Below are positions 26,615 through 35,343 of a stretch of DNA of 64,000 nt, piece after piece (within the stretch, counting starts at the first letter, position 1; the number at the start of each line of letters is the position of its first letter). The notes beneath the pieces are model-generated. The model made no database searches and was not told the DNA's origin. It was given only the letters and a program-made list of their open reading frames with translations. The stretch covers positions 636,232 through 700,231 of the forward strand of contig JAIXQG010000002.1 of the NCBI GenBank assembly GCA_027485835.1, in the 5' to 3' direction. This stretch comes from Alphaproteobacteria bacterium (GTDB taxonomy: Bacteria > Pseudomonadota > Alphaproteobacteria > UBA2136 > UBA6156). The position numbers were made by a program, and so were the translations under genes.

Positions 26615-26712
26615 AACGGCCCCCCAGCACTTTTTGGCGTGGCTTATGTACCTTTATTTTTGTACACCGCGCCCCGCCAAAAAGCACCGGGATGTCCGTT
26701 TGTAACCTCGCG
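26604..26712 (+). repeat. Dispersed structured repeat, copy B
   Basis: Outer arms AAACGG (26614-26619) and CCGTTT (26696-26701) pair. The inner arms CAGCACTTTTTGGCG and CGCCAAAAAGCACCG flank a small TGTAC/GTACA apical stem. The 3' trailing part differs from the other copies. The 5' end overlaps the last codons and the TAA of the preceding gene. Confidence 0.88.
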
Positions 26713-26755
26713 ACGGGGCCGAAACAGACGTCCGTCTTGCGGCGAACGTATTAAG

Positions 26756-26778
26756 AAAAGGCCTACTGGCCTTTTTTC
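26756..26778 (+). terminator. Terminator after repeat B
   Basis: AAAAGGCC, four bases, GGCCTTTT then more T. It would end the PAP2-ArnT-ArnC transcript after reading through repeat copy B. Confidence 0.7.
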
Positions 26779-26819
26779 TTTTTCTTGCCTTAACTGGCGG
26801 ACTTTCACGGCCCTTCCTT

Positions 26820-27152
26820 TCAGGAGCCGGGGGCGTAGCCGTAGTTTTGCAGCGTTTCGTTACGCTTCGCTTCGAGGCGTTTGGCAAAAGTTGTGACGTT
26901 GTCCAGCGTCAGCTGGCTGGGGTCGGAAATGCTGGCGGCGATGGGTTGGGTCACTTCGTTTTCACCCGCCATATCGGTCAGGCGGGCGATACCCCATTGG
27001 GCGGCACCGACCCAGGCCATGGGGTCGGAGGCTGAGGCCTCGAGGCGCGGGAGGGTGGGGAAATACTTGCCACGCTCGAGCAGGCCCGTGTTCTCGGCGA
27101 CATAAAACGCGGCGATGCCGAGAATGGTGTAATTGACAAGCTTGAATAGCAT
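26820..27152 (-). CDS. Hypothetical membrane-anchored protein
   Basis: 110 residues. The start at 27152 has GGAAG seven bases upstream on the minus strand. Residues 3-20 are hydrophobic and could be a membrane anchor or uncleaved signal. The remainder is a soluble, partly helical region ending LQNYGYAPGS. No family is recognised. It diverges from the rplU operon and converges on the ArnC-like gene. Longer upstream frames overlap rplU antisense and are not credible. Confidence 0.6.
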   Translation of the reverse strand: MLFKLVNYTILGIAAFYVAENTGLLERGKYFPTLPRLEASASDPMAWVGAAQWGIARLTDMAGENEVTQPIAASISDPSQLTLDNVTTFAKRLEAKRNETLQNYGYAPGS

Positions 27153-27329
27153 ACGGGCTTCCTTCCGTAGCTTTATAGTATAGGGCGCGCATGAGGCTGA
27201 CGGTTTTTCCTGACACAAGGGCAGCCAAGCGCCTTTTTGCGCGATGGGGATGGGCAGTAATACCACATTTACAGGACTGGTAGCGCGGTTTGGGTATACG
27301 ATTGGGTGCGTTTTGACATAAAAGAGGGG

Positions 27330-27358
27330 TTGACAGAGACCGCGCAGATGCGTAGAAG
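27330..27358 (+). promoter_or_regulatory. Putative rplU promoter and leader hairpin
   Basis: TTGACA at 27330-27335, 17 bases, then TAGAAG (four of six matches to a -10). A GCCCAA/TTGGGC hairpin follows about 10 bases later in the roughly 85-base leader. It could be a site for autogenous control of the L21-L27 operon, but this is only inference. The rest of the gap 27153-27329 shows nothing clear. Confidence 0.4.
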
Positions 27359-27446
27359 GCGGCATTGCCCAAAGGTTGGGCGTTGCGTGAACGGGGCCAA
27401 ATGCTCTGGAAATCACGCCAAACGATTGAAAAGATTGGAAACGGAT

Positions 27447-27758
27447 ATGTACGCGATTGTCATGTGCGGCGGTAAGCAGCTCAAGGTTGCCCAAGGCGAA
27501 CAAGTAAGCGTTGAGCTTCTGGAAGGCGATGTTGGCAGCAAGATTGTGCTGGACAAGGTTCTGCTGGTTGCCGATGGCGACAAGATTTCCGTAGGTTCTC
27601 CGCTGCTGGCCAGCGCCAAGGTGAACGCCGAAGTGGTGAGCCACGGCAAGGGTAAGAAGGTTATCATCTTCAAGAAGCGCCGCCGCCAGAACAGCCGCCG
27701 CAAGAACGGCCACCGTCAGAGCAGCACCGTGATCAAGATCACCGGCATTTCGCTGTAA
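27447..27758 (+). CDS. rplU: Ribosomal protein L21
   Basis: 103 residues beginning MYAIVMCGGKQLKV, the usual L21 start, and ending with the basic 23S rRNA-binding tail KKRRRQNSRRKNGHRQ and ITGISL. First gene of the standard rplU-rpmA-obgE order. The in-frame extension to 27306 is discarded because L21 never carries it and it covers the promoter. Confidence 0.97.
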   Translation: MYAIVMCGGKQLKVAQGEQVSVELLEGDVGSKIVLDKVLLVADGDKISVGSPLLASAKVNAEVVSHGKGKKVIIFKKRRRQNSRRKNGHRQSSTVIKITGISL

Positions 27759-27793
27759 TTCACTAAGTTTCATTACCAAGGAGTAATCATACC

Positions 27794-28048
27794 ATGGCAC
27801 ACAAAAAAGCAGGTGGTTCGAGCCGTAACGGTCGCGACAGCGCCGGTAAGCGTTTGGGCGTTAAGCTGTTCGGTGGTCAGACCGCCATCGCCGGCAACAT
27901 CATCATCCGTCAACGTGGCACCGCCACCCACCCGGGCCAGAACGTCGGTATCGGCCGCGACCACACCCTGTTCGCGCTGATCGATGGTCAGGTAACTTTC
28001 AGCACCGGCTACAAGAAGCGCCGCTTTGTGCACGTGATTCCGGCCTAA
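27794..28048 (+). CDS. rpmA: Ribosomal protein L27
   Basis: 84 residues beginning [16 protein letters not shown], the standard L27 start whose N-terminal tail reaches the peptidyl transferase centre, with KLFGGQ and RQRGT in the body. A good ribosome-binding site (AAGGAG) lies upstream. It follows rplU by 35 bases. Confidence 0.97.
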   Translation: MAHKKAGGSSRNGRDSAGKRLGVKLFGGQTAIAGNIIIRQRGTATHPGQNVGIGRDHTLFALIDGQVTFSTGYKKRRFVHVIPA

Positions 28049-28069
28049 GGCCAGAAACGAGTTCCTCTG

Positions 28070-28127
28070 GGAGGAGGCGAAAAGTCAGGAGCCAGATGGC
28101 TCCTTCTTTTTCGCCTGGCCTCCTAGA
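28070..28127 (+). terminator. Long imperfect hairpin terminator after rpmA
   Basis: AGGAGCC/GGCTCCT with a four-base loop is followed by TCTTTTT, and outer arms GGCGAAAA/TTTTCGCC extend the stem. It should separate rplU-rpmA from obgE. Confidence 0.75.
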
Positions 28128-28136
28128 AAAGGATCG

Positions 28137-28193
28137 AATTCTACTGGCAGCGGTGCGAAGAAACGTAAAAATCCCGCGCTGCCAGCGAATTCC
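28137..28193 (+). repeat. Second palindromic repeat family, copy 2 (short form)
   Basis: Shares CTACTGGCAGCGGTG at the left and CGCTGCCAGCGAATTCCGG at the right with the copy at 13205, in the same orientation, and also AAAAATCCC just before the right arm. The interior is about 70 bases shorter. The remainder of the gap up to obgE has a CTTACG/CGTAAG hairpin near 28230-28258. Confidence 0.75.
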
Positions 28194-28299
28194 GGTTCCT
28201 CATCAACGCCAACCTTCGGTTTGCGGACTCTTACGTAGCTGAAAATACTGCGTAAGGGTTGTGATGCTTTCGCTTTCGCCCTACCTAGGGGTGTGTTAG

Positions 28300-29352
<1,053 letters not shown>

Positions 29353-29363
29353 GCTCTTCTGGT

Positions 29364-29398
29364 AAAAACAAAACCGCCCAATCTGGGCGGCTTTGTTT
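29364..29398. terminator. Bidirectional terminator between obgE and a secreted protein gene
   Basis: AACAAAACCGCCC, a short loop, GGGCGGCTTTGTTT. It serves both obgE (plus) and the convergent gene on the minus strand, whose stop lies at its edge. Confidence 0.8.
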
Positions 29399-29927
29399 AT
29401 TTGACGACGCGGTAATAGTTCTTGATCGGTTTACCGTCGGTGCCGATGGGAACCATGATTGGCCAGCGCGCCTTATTGCTCATCGGGGAGCAGTCGCCGT
29501 CGCCGGATTGGATAATCCAGTCGCCCTCTGTACCGATCAGAGTTCCGGAATAGGGTATGCCTTGGTAGTCGGTCTTGTTTTTATGCCCGACATAGGTGTT
29601 GGCCAGCGCGACGCGTTGGGTGCAGTTCATTTCTGTTGCTGTGTAGAGGATATCAAAATGGCTGAAGCTGCTGGAGGAGGGTTTGATACAGCCTTGTGTA
29701 TCGGCGTCGGTTGTGCCGGGGGCGTGGAGCATACCCTTGCTGGAACAGGTTTTGATGGCGGTGACGTCGGCTTGAACAATCTTGAGATCGCCGTTGGTTT
29801 TCTCAATCAGGTTTTGCAAGGCGTTCCATTGCATTTGTGTTTGCAAGGAGCCGTTGGCCGTCCGTTCTTGGCTGTGGCTAGTGTTTATGCTGAGGGTCAG
29901 CAAGCACAGGGCTAGGATGTATTTCAT
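29397..29927 (-). CDS. Secreted Cys-containing protein, paralogue of 56063-56587
   Basis: 176 residues with a clear signal peptide (cleavage near SHS-QE). The mature start QERTANGSLQ...WNALQNL is matched by QERVAAGSLQ...WSALKTL in the protein at 56063. Both then have a helical stretch and C..G.L.APG....D...C, after which they diverge completely. So this is a family with a constant N-terminal module and variable, disulfide-bearing C-terminus. Five cysteines are seen. No known family is recognised. Base composition is lower in GC than the neighbours. Exported; role unknown. Confidence 0.7.
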   Translation of the reverse strand: MKYILALCLLTLSINTSHSQERTANGSLQTQMQWNALQNLIEKTNGDLKIVQADVTAIKTCSSKGMLHAPGTTDADTQGCIKPSSSSFSHFDILYTATEMNCTQRVALANTYVGHKNKTDYQGIPYSGTLIGTEGDWIIQSGDGDCSPMSNKARWPIMVPIGTDGKPIKNYYRVVK

Positions 29928-30087
29928 AGGATTCTCTTATGTTCGTGTCTTTATAGACCGCTTCGCAAATGAAACAAACACGAATTTGAAATTACGGCTG
30001 GCTTACATGTCAGACGGCGGGAGTGGTTTGTCAGACGCGGATTTGTGCGGGGGGAGCATAGAGCTGGGAAGAGGGAGATAACCAATC

Positions 30088-30417
30088 ATGTTCGGCGGGC
30101 TGACAGACTTTCTGACAGGTGCGTATCTGTTTATGGGCTTTGTGGCCTTGGCGGCGTATGCGCCGCAGTTATGGGCGTTTTATACGCGCCCCGAAGTGTG
30201 TGCCGCCACCCCGCTGGTAACATGGAGCCTGTGGGCCTGCCAGACGGTAGTGTTCTTTCTGTACGCCGTGGTGGTGAACGGGGATGCCAAGTTCATGACG
30301 ACGACGTTCTTGTTTATGTGTGCCACCATGGCGTGTCTGGCGCTGATTGTACGCGGCCGCAAGCTGCATGGTATGACCATGAAGGCCAGCAATGTGGTGG
30401 TGCTTAAGGCGGCGTAA
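30088..30417 (+). CDS. PQ-loop/SemiSWEET-like small membrane protein
   Basis: 109 residues with three hydrophobic segments. AYAPQLW near residues 23-29 and the following TPLVTWSLWACQTVVFF resemble the PQ-loop repeat of SemiSWEET-type proteins, where three helices form half a sugar transporter. The length and topology fit. Substrate unknown. It has a good ribosome-binding site (GAGGGAG) and a strong terminator right after it, so it is a single-gene unit. The upstream gap 29928-30087 shows no other feature. Confidence 0.6.
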   Translation: MFGGLTDFLTGAYLFMGFVALAAYAPQLWAFYTRPEVCAATPLVTWSLWACQTVVFFLYAVVVNGDAKFMTTTFLFMCATMACLALIVRGRKLHGMTMKASNVVVLKAA

Positions 30418-30433
30418 GACCGATTTGTGAGGA

Positions 30434-30461
30434 AGAACGGCTTGGGAAGCCGTTCTTTTTT
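30434..30461 (+). terminator. Strong terminator after the PQ-loop gene
   Basis: Perfect ten-base stem AGAACGGCTT/AAGCCGTTCT with a three-base loop and a T-run. Confidence 0.85.
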
Positions 30462-30551
30462 GTGCGCTGCATGGCGAAGGGCTTGTGCCTTGGCGTTGGC
30501 TGTGGGAGGCTCTCGGCGTTTCCACACGAGTGAATAAGAAAGAATGAGTTT

Positions 30552-31736
30552 ATGGCAAACAAGCAGGATGTAGTGATTGTGGCCGCCGTGCGTACGGCGA
30601 TTGGCAGTTTTATGGGGTTGCTTAAGGATTTTAGCGGTGCGCAGCTGGGCGCGATTGTGATTAAGGAAGCGCTGGAGCGTGCCCAACTGAAGCCCACCGA
30701 TGTGAGTGAGGTGATTATGGGGCAGGTGTTGACCGCAGGTGTGGGGCAAAACCCCGCGCGTCAGGCCGCGATTGGCGCTGGTTTGCCCGCGGAAAGCACC
30801 GCGATTACGATTAACCGCGTATGCGGCAGCGGCTTGCAGGCCGTAGCAATGGCGGCGACCGCGCTGCGCGCCGACGGTGAGGGGATTTACGTGGTGGGTG
30901 GCCAGGAAAACATGAGCCAGAGCCCGCACGTGATGCACCTGCGTGATGGTGTAAAGATGGGTGACAGCAAGATGCGCGACACCATGATTGTGGACGGCCT
31001 GTGGGATGCGTTTAACAACTACCACATGGGCATTACCGCCGAAAACGTGGCTAAACAGTGTGGCCTGAGCCGTGAAGACCAAGACGCCTTTGCCGCCGAA
31101 AGCCAGCGCCGTGCCGATGCCGCGATTAAGGCCGGTAAGTTTGTGGACGAGATTGTGCCGGTGGTGATTCCGCAGAAAAAGGGTGACCCGATTCTGTTTG
31201 CGCAGGATGAGTTTCCGCGTTTGAGCGATGAAGCTGCACTGGCCAAGCTGCGCCCCGCCTTTGACAAGGAAGGTACCGTGACCGCCGGTAACGCCAGCGG
31301 CATTAACGATGGTGCCGCCGCGCTGGTGGTGATGACCCGTGGGGAAGCCGAGAAGCGCAAGCTGCCGGTACTTGCTACCGTGGTGAGCCATGCCGTGGCC
31401 GGTGTAGACCCCGCCGTGATGGGCTTGGGCCCTGTGCCCGCGACCAAAAAGGCGCTGGAGAAGGCCGGTTGGAAGGCCTCGGACCTTGACCTGATTGAAG
31501 CCAATGAGGCGTTTGCGGCGCAGAGTTTGGGTGTGTGCAAGGAGCTGAAGTTCGATGCGGCGAAAACCAACGTAAATGGCGGTGCGATTGCGCTGGGCCA
31601 CCCAATTGGGGCCAGTGGCGCGCGCGTATTGGTGACGTTACTGCATGAGATGCAGAAGCGCGATGCGAAGAAGGGCCTTGCGACGCTGTGTATTGGTGGC
31701 GGGCAGGGGATTGCCCTGTGCGTTGCTCGGGATTAA
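30552..31736 (+). CDS. Acetyl-CoA C-acetyltransferase (thiolase)
   Basis: A 394-residue biosynthetic-type thiolase. The acyl-enzyme cysteine is C91 in NRVCGSGLQ. The C-terminal [10 protein letters not shown] and CIGGGQGIA supply the catalytic His and second Cys. It condenses two acetyl-CoA to acetoacetyl-CoA (or the reverse), feeding polyhydroxybutyrate, isoprenoid or fatty acid pathways. No phaB or other pathway gene is adjacent, so the symbol (phaA or atoB) is left open. A single-gene unit between terminators. Confidence 0.93.
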   Translation: MANKQDVVIVAAVRTAIGSFMGLLKDFSGAQLGAIVIKEALERAQLKPTDVSEVIMGQVLTAGVGQNPARQAAIGAGLPAESTAITINRVCGSGLQAVAMAATALRADGEGIYVVGGQENMSQSPHVMHLRDGVKMGDSKMRDTMIVDGLWDAFNNYHMGITAENVAKQCGLSREDQDAFAAESQRRADAAIKAGKFVDEIVPVVIPQKKGDPILFAQDEFPRLSDEAALAKLRPAFDKEGTVTAGNASGINDGAAALVVMTRGEAEKRKLPVLATVVSHAVAGVDPAVMGLGPVPATKKALEKAGWKASDLDLIEANEAFAAQSLGVCKELKFDAAKTNVNGGAIALGHPIGASGARVLVTLLHEMQKRDAKKGLATLCIGGGQGIALCVARD

Positions 31737-31773
31737 GGGCACACAAAGGCGACGCTGCTGCGCGCTAGATTAC

Positions 31774-31797
31774 AAACCCGCCTGATGGCGGGTTTTT
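31774..31797 (+). terminator. Terminator after the thiolase gene
   Basis: AAACCCGCC, TGAT, GGCGGGTTT then TTT. Confidence 0.85.
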
Positions 31798-31949
31798 TGT
31801 TGGGGATTGAACTTTGTGATTCTGATTCCATACTCTCGCTAATCCTCCGGTGATCCGGAGAGATTGATCCTGCCGTGGGCGACGATTACCGAGCCCATGC
31901 AGGGTTCATCGTTTTGCGCCTGCGGCCCGGCCTTTGGAGGGGCCGTGTC

Positions 31950-32675
31950 ATGGATAATTTGGACCTCGGCCGCCGTTTGGCGGTGGCCGTGACTGAGGGA
32001 GAGGTAGCGTTTGCTTTCTCTCCCTACGAAGGCCCTGACGGGTTGATTGCCTATGGCGAACTGACTGTCGGGATTCCCGGAATGTCCGACATGGGGCAAG
32101 CATTTGATCAGCTGGCCCTGTTGCCGGACGCCGCAGATGTTCAGCACCGGCTGCTTGGCCTGTTGTTGAACAGGGTACGGGATGTTGGAGATCGGTTTTT
32201 GGCTGTGGTGTCGATCAATATCGACATCGACGGCCTGACTGAAGCTGCGGTTGAGAGCATTCTCGGCCAACATCTTCAGCCGTTCGTTTTGCTCGAAATC
32301 ACCGAGCGGGCGAAGGTGGACGACCAGCGTCTTCAGCTCCTCCAGCGTTTGGTGGAGGCCGGTTATCGGCTGGCGCTGGACGACCTGGGTGATGGTGCCC
32401 ATGCCGATGCCGACTATGTCGGCTGGTTGCTGGGGACGGGTTTGTTTTCCGTAGTGAAGCTCGACTTCACGCGGACCAACAAGCTTGCTCAGCCCGAGAC
32501 CTTCGCTGAAGTCGAGGCTCTGCTGGTCCCGTACGAAAAGACGGGACTGGACTTGATTCTCGAAGGTGCTCACGCGCCCCGTGAACATGGTGCGTGGCAG
32601 GGCGCTGTTTACCACCTGCGTAAGGTGTGGAAGGGTAACATCTTCACTCCGCGCGCCGAGGTAATGGATGTCTGA
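31950..32675 (+). CDS. Degenerate EAL-domain protein
   Basis: A 241-residue protein that is almost entirely one EAL-like domain. Apparent matches to the c-di-GMP phosphodiesterase core are GEL for EAL, the SINID segment for the Asn strand, LEITE, LDDLGDG for the DDFG loop, VVKLD for IKID and LEGAH for AEGVE. The Arg after EAL and the final QG-F motif (here KGNIF) are not conserved, so it may bind c-di-GMP rather than cleave it (inference). ATG 31950 has GGAGGGG seven bases upstream; a GTG at 31875 is a weaker alternative. It lacks any sensor or GGDEF domain. Terminators stand on both sides. Confidence 0.6.
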   Translation: MDNLDLGRRLAVAVTEGEVAFAFSPYEGPDGLIAYGELTVGIPGMSDMGQAFDQLALLPDAADVQHRLLGLLLNRVRDVGDRFLAVVSINIDIDGLTEAAVESILGQHLQPFVLLEITERAKVDDQRLQLLQRLVEAGYRLALDDLGDGAHADADYVGWLLGTGLFSVVKLDFTRTNKLAQPETFAEVEALLVPYEKTGLDLILEGAHAPREHGAWQGAVYHLRKVWKGNIFTPRAEVMDV

Positions 32676-32679
32676 CGAC

Positions 32680-32716
32680 AAAAAGGGTGGCACAACAGAT
32701 GTTGTGCCACCCTTTA
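32680..32716. terminator. Bidirectional terminator
   Basis: Perfect 12-base stem GGGTGGCACAAC/GTTGTGCCACCC with a four-base loop, A-run on the left and T-rich on the right. It separates the convergent EAL-like and MBL-like genes. Confidence 0.85.
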
Positions 32717-32722
32717 TTGTGT

Positions 32723-33244
32723 TTATTTGATGTTTTCGAGAAGCGGGCCGAGGAGTTGGCCGTGGGTGCCGCCGCCGTGGACGGTGGTGTCGGACGGCAG
32801 AATACCCAGTTTGGCGATGGCGAGGCGGTTGGCTTTGTGGCTGGCGAGGCCTTCGGCGAACAGCGGGCCGGTGAAGAGGATGCCTTCGGAGCCCAGCGCG
32901 TAGCACATCACGTCGCCTTCCGGCACATAGACGGTTTGGGCGAGGGGGCCTAGGCCGACGATTTCGCCGTCGGTGAGATAACGCGCCACTGGCAGCTTGC
33001 CGCCGCTGAGAGTATTGCTCGCCAGAATGGGGCCGCCGGTACGGTGGTGGAGGATTTCGGCGGCCTCGGTAGTGAGTGCCGTGGCAGTGGTGAGCAGGAT
33101 GAGGTCGAGCGGGTGGGAGCCCAGTGCGTCGAGTACGGCCATCGGGTGGATGGGGTCTACCACCGTGCGTTGCAGCGTATGGCCGCAGGTGAGCATGTAG
33201 GTGGGCGTGTGCTCATGGGGGGAGAGACGGGTGACATGCAGCAT
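32723..33244 (-). CDS. MBL-fold (GloB-like) protein lacking metal ligands
   Basis: 173 residues. The order of strands and short blocks (YMLTCG, VVDPIHP, LILLT, RTGGPILAS, DGEIVGLG, GILFTGPLF, HGGGTHG) resembles the metallo-beta-lactamase fold of hydroxyacylglutathione hydrolases. The HxHxDH metal motif that should follow LILLT reads TATALTTEA, so the metal site seems lost. It is shorter than active GloB (about 250). It diverges from a small methyltransferase-like gene, an arrangement also known for gloB in alphaproteobacteria. Fold assignment is tentative; activity, if any, is unknown. Confidence 0.45.
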   Translation of the reverse strand: MLHVTRLSPHEHTPTYMLTCGHTLQRTVVDPIHPMAVLDALGSHPLDLILLTTATALTTEAAEILHHRTGGPILASNTLSGGKLPVARYLTDGEIVGLGPLAQTVYVPEGDVMCYALGSEGILFTGPLFAEGLASHKANRLAIAKLGILPSDTTVHGGGTHGQLLGPLLENIK

Positions 33245-33319
33245 GATGCTGAACGCTACGGCCAAGAGATTGATATGGCAACCCTGCGGCCGTGCGATGC
33301 ACAATTGGAAAAGTATGTT

Positions 33320-33874
33320 ATGCTAAGCGCCATGGCAGATTGGCAACGCACTTTGTGGAAGGATATCGCGGCATTGGACGATGTGGTGCCGCACGCCGGT
33401 GCCTATGTACTGGTGGTGGGCAACGGTTTGCCGGTGGCGTTTGAGGGCGACGTGCGCGTGCGCGAACGCGATTTTGGCGAGGCTATGGGCGAGGATGCGG
33501 GGTTTCATCGGATAATCGTGCTGGCGCGAGGCGGTGTGACGATTGATTACCCATTACTGTTGAAACAGATGTGGCCGTTGCTGCGGCCCGATGGCTTTTT
33601 AGTGCTGGTAACCGCGCGCCCCAACCCATGGGGCTTGCGCGGCAGCGTGTGGTGGCATGGTTATGCACGCCGCCATTGGTTGCGCTGGCTGAAGGAGGCG
33701 CGTTGGCTGATTGCCGATGATGAAACCGTGGGGTTTGGTTCGCGCTGGGTGAGTTGGATGCCGTGTGGCGGGGCGGTGCGGGTGTTTCTGGCGCAGAAGC
33801 GAGTTGGTGGTGTGAAGGTACTGGCACGCGAGGGGGATGTGGTGAAGGCGAAGCCTGTGGGCGTGCCTGTATAG
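33320..33874 (+). CDS. Short class I methyltransferase-like protein
   Basis: About 184 residues. AYVLVVGNGLPVA looks like a worn version of the SAM-binding motif I (hhDhGxGxG). The centre MWPLLRPDGFLVLVTARPNPWGLRG matches the motif post-III region of class I methyltransferases. The N-terminal part is short, and an intact SAM site is not evident. It diverges from the MBL-like gene 75 bases away, so the two probably share a regulatory region. The start is uncertain (33275, 33320 or 33332). Repeat copy C follows. Confidence 0.5.
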   Translation: MLSAMADWQRTLWKDIAALDDVVPHAGAYVLVVGNGLPVAFEGDVRVRERDFGEAMGEDAGFHRIIVLARGGVTIDYPLLLKQMWPLLRPDGFLVLVTARPNPWGLRGSVWWHGYARRHWLRWLKEARWLIADDETVGFGSRWVSWMPCGGAVRVFLAQKRVGGVKVLAREGDVVKAKPVGVPV

Positions 33875-33886
33875 GGTAAAATGAAG

Positions 33887-34092
33887 GCGCGGACTAAAAC
33901 CGCCCCCAAGCACGCTTTGGCGTGGCTTATGTACCCTTGCTTCCGTACACCGCGCCACGCCAAATCGCACTTGGATGACGGTTTGTAGCCTCGCGCGCAG
34001 GGGCTTCCGCGAGGGGGCGACTCCCTCGCGGTTGGCGCTAGGAGAGCTATGGCCTGCGGCCATGTCTCGCGCCAAAAGGAAGGCTTTGCCTG
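33887..34092 (+). repeat. Dispersed structured repeat, copy C (long subfamily)
   Basis: The inner arms CCAAGCACGCTTTGGCGTGG and CCACGCCAAATCGCACTTGG pair over most of 20 bases. The outer arms AAACCGCC and GACGGTTT pair with one mismatch. The 3' extension, shared only with copy F, has hairpins CCGCGAGGG/CCCTCGCGG, GGCGC/GCGCC enclosing ATGGCC/GGCCAT, and AGGC/GCCT. It fills the 221-base gap between the methyltransferase-like gene and rmuC. Confidence 0.9.
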
Positions 34093-34095
34093 AGG

Positions 34096-35277
34096 TTATT
34101 GAATGAGTTGTGTCGGTTCGGTATGGGCGAGGAGGGCCGGTTTCTCGGCGGTTTCAAGAGTGTCGAGTTTAGCGAACTGGCGCTCCAGCTGGTTGGTACG
34201 GGTGGTGGTGAGCAGTTGGTACTGCTTTTGCGCGTCGTCCAGCTTCTCGCCCATTTTGGCCATGACGCCGACGTAATTGTCCCATTGCAGGCGGATGCCG
34301 TTGAGAATCTCGTGGATGCCCGCGGCCTGTTGTTGCAGGCGGAAGTGCTGGGCGGCCTGATTGACTACGGCGAGGACGGCGAGCAGCGTGGTGGGCGAGG
34401 TGAGGATGATTTTCTGGCCCAGAGCTTCATCGAGCAGGCTGGGAGCGTTTTCTAATAGGAACGCGTAGACTTGCTCGTTCGGGATGAAAATCAGCAGGTA
34501 ATCGAGCGCCTGTTCGCCACCCTGATTGAGGCCGTTGCGGTAGTCGCGGGCGTTGGTCTCACGCAGGCGGGTTTTGACGTCGGTGATGAACTGGCGTGTC
34601 GCGGCGAGCTGCGCGGCCTCGGTTTCGGCATTGAGATACGCGAGGTAGTTATCCAGCGGGAATTTAACATCCATGTGGATGACACGGTTGCCGGGGAGGA
34701 GGAAAGTGTAGTCCGGGCGGCCGCGCGTGCCTTCCGTGCCCATGATGCTCGATTGCTTGCGGTAGTTGACCTCCGGTTGTAGGCCGGCGAGGCGCAGCAC
34801 GTCTTCCGCCATGCGTTCTCCCCACTGGCCGCGGGTGCGGGAGTTGGTGAGCGCGGATTTGAGGTCGGCAGTAGTGGTTTGCAGGGACTTGAGTTGTTCT
34901 CCGGTATGGCCGAGTTGCTGTTGCAGCGTGGCGAAGGAGGCGTGGCGGTTTTTATCGATCTCGGTGACCAGTGTCGTGACCTTCTCCAGCTTAGCGGTGA
35001 CCTCGGTTTGGATGGTGGCGAGGCGTTGGTCTATCAGCCCTTGTTTGGCGGTGAGGTCTTGTGAGGAGGCTTGCTGAGACTGGGCGAGTTTCTCTTGCGC
35101 CAGTTGCAGGAATTGCTGGTTGTTTTGGGCGAGGGCTTGCGACGCCAAGGTGTTGAAGGCGTTTTGCAGATTCTCGGTGGCGGCTTGCTGGCTTTTTTTG
35201 TTCAGCAGGAACAGGGTGGCGGCGCCGGTGGCGAGGCCGAGGAGGAAGGTGGCGAGAGAGACGAGAAGGGTGGTCAT
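34096..35277 (-). CDS. rmuC: DNA recombination protein RmuC homologue
   Basis: A 393-residue protein: an N-terminal membrane helix, a long Gln/Lys-rich coiled coil to about residue 135, and a C-terminal nuclease-like domain with RGQWGERMAEDVLRLAG and the VIHMDVKFPLDNY block. RmuC is known to limit inversions at short inverted repeats, which is notable in a genome with many hairpin repeats. It is followed after 3 bases by the end of repeat copy C. Confidence 0.88.
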   Translation of the reverse strand: MTTLLVSLATFLLGLATGAATLFLLNKKSQQAATENLQNAFNTLASQALAQNNQQFLQLAQEKLAQSQQASSQDLTAKQGLIDQRLATIQTEVTAKLEKVTTLVTEIDKNRHASFATLQQQLGHTGEQLKSLQTTTADLKSALTNSRTRGQWGERMAEDVLRLAGLQPEVNYRKQSSIMGTEGTRGRPDYTFLLPGNRVIHMDVKFPLDNYLAYLNAETEAAQLAATRQFITDVKTRLRETNARDYRNGLNQGGEQALDYLLIFIPNEQVYAFLLENAPSLLDEALGQKIILTSPTTLLAVLAVVNQAAQHFRLQQQAAGIHEILNGIRLQWDNYVGVMAKMGEKLDDAQKQYQLLTTTRTNQLERQFAKLDTLETAEKPALLAHTEPTQLIQ

Positions 35278-35303
35278 GGTGCGGAGTGTAACATGGTGCG
35301 ATG

Positions 35304-35332
35304 AAAAAAGCCTCCCGCAGGGGAGGCTTTTT
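35304..35332. terminator. Bidirectional terminator upstream of rmuC
   Basis: AAAAAAGCCTCCC, four bases, GGGAGGCTTTTT. On the minus strand it ends the redoxin-like gene. Confidence 0.85.
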
Positions 35333-35343
35333 GTGATGTGGCG

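Noticed and set aside
33661-34075. Apparent conserved short peptide on the minus strand through repeat copies (VHKPRQ, FGVAR-type)
   Set aside because: The similar translations between copies follow from the repeated DNA; frames are broken in other copies and no start or ribosome-binding site is conserved, while stem pairing is.
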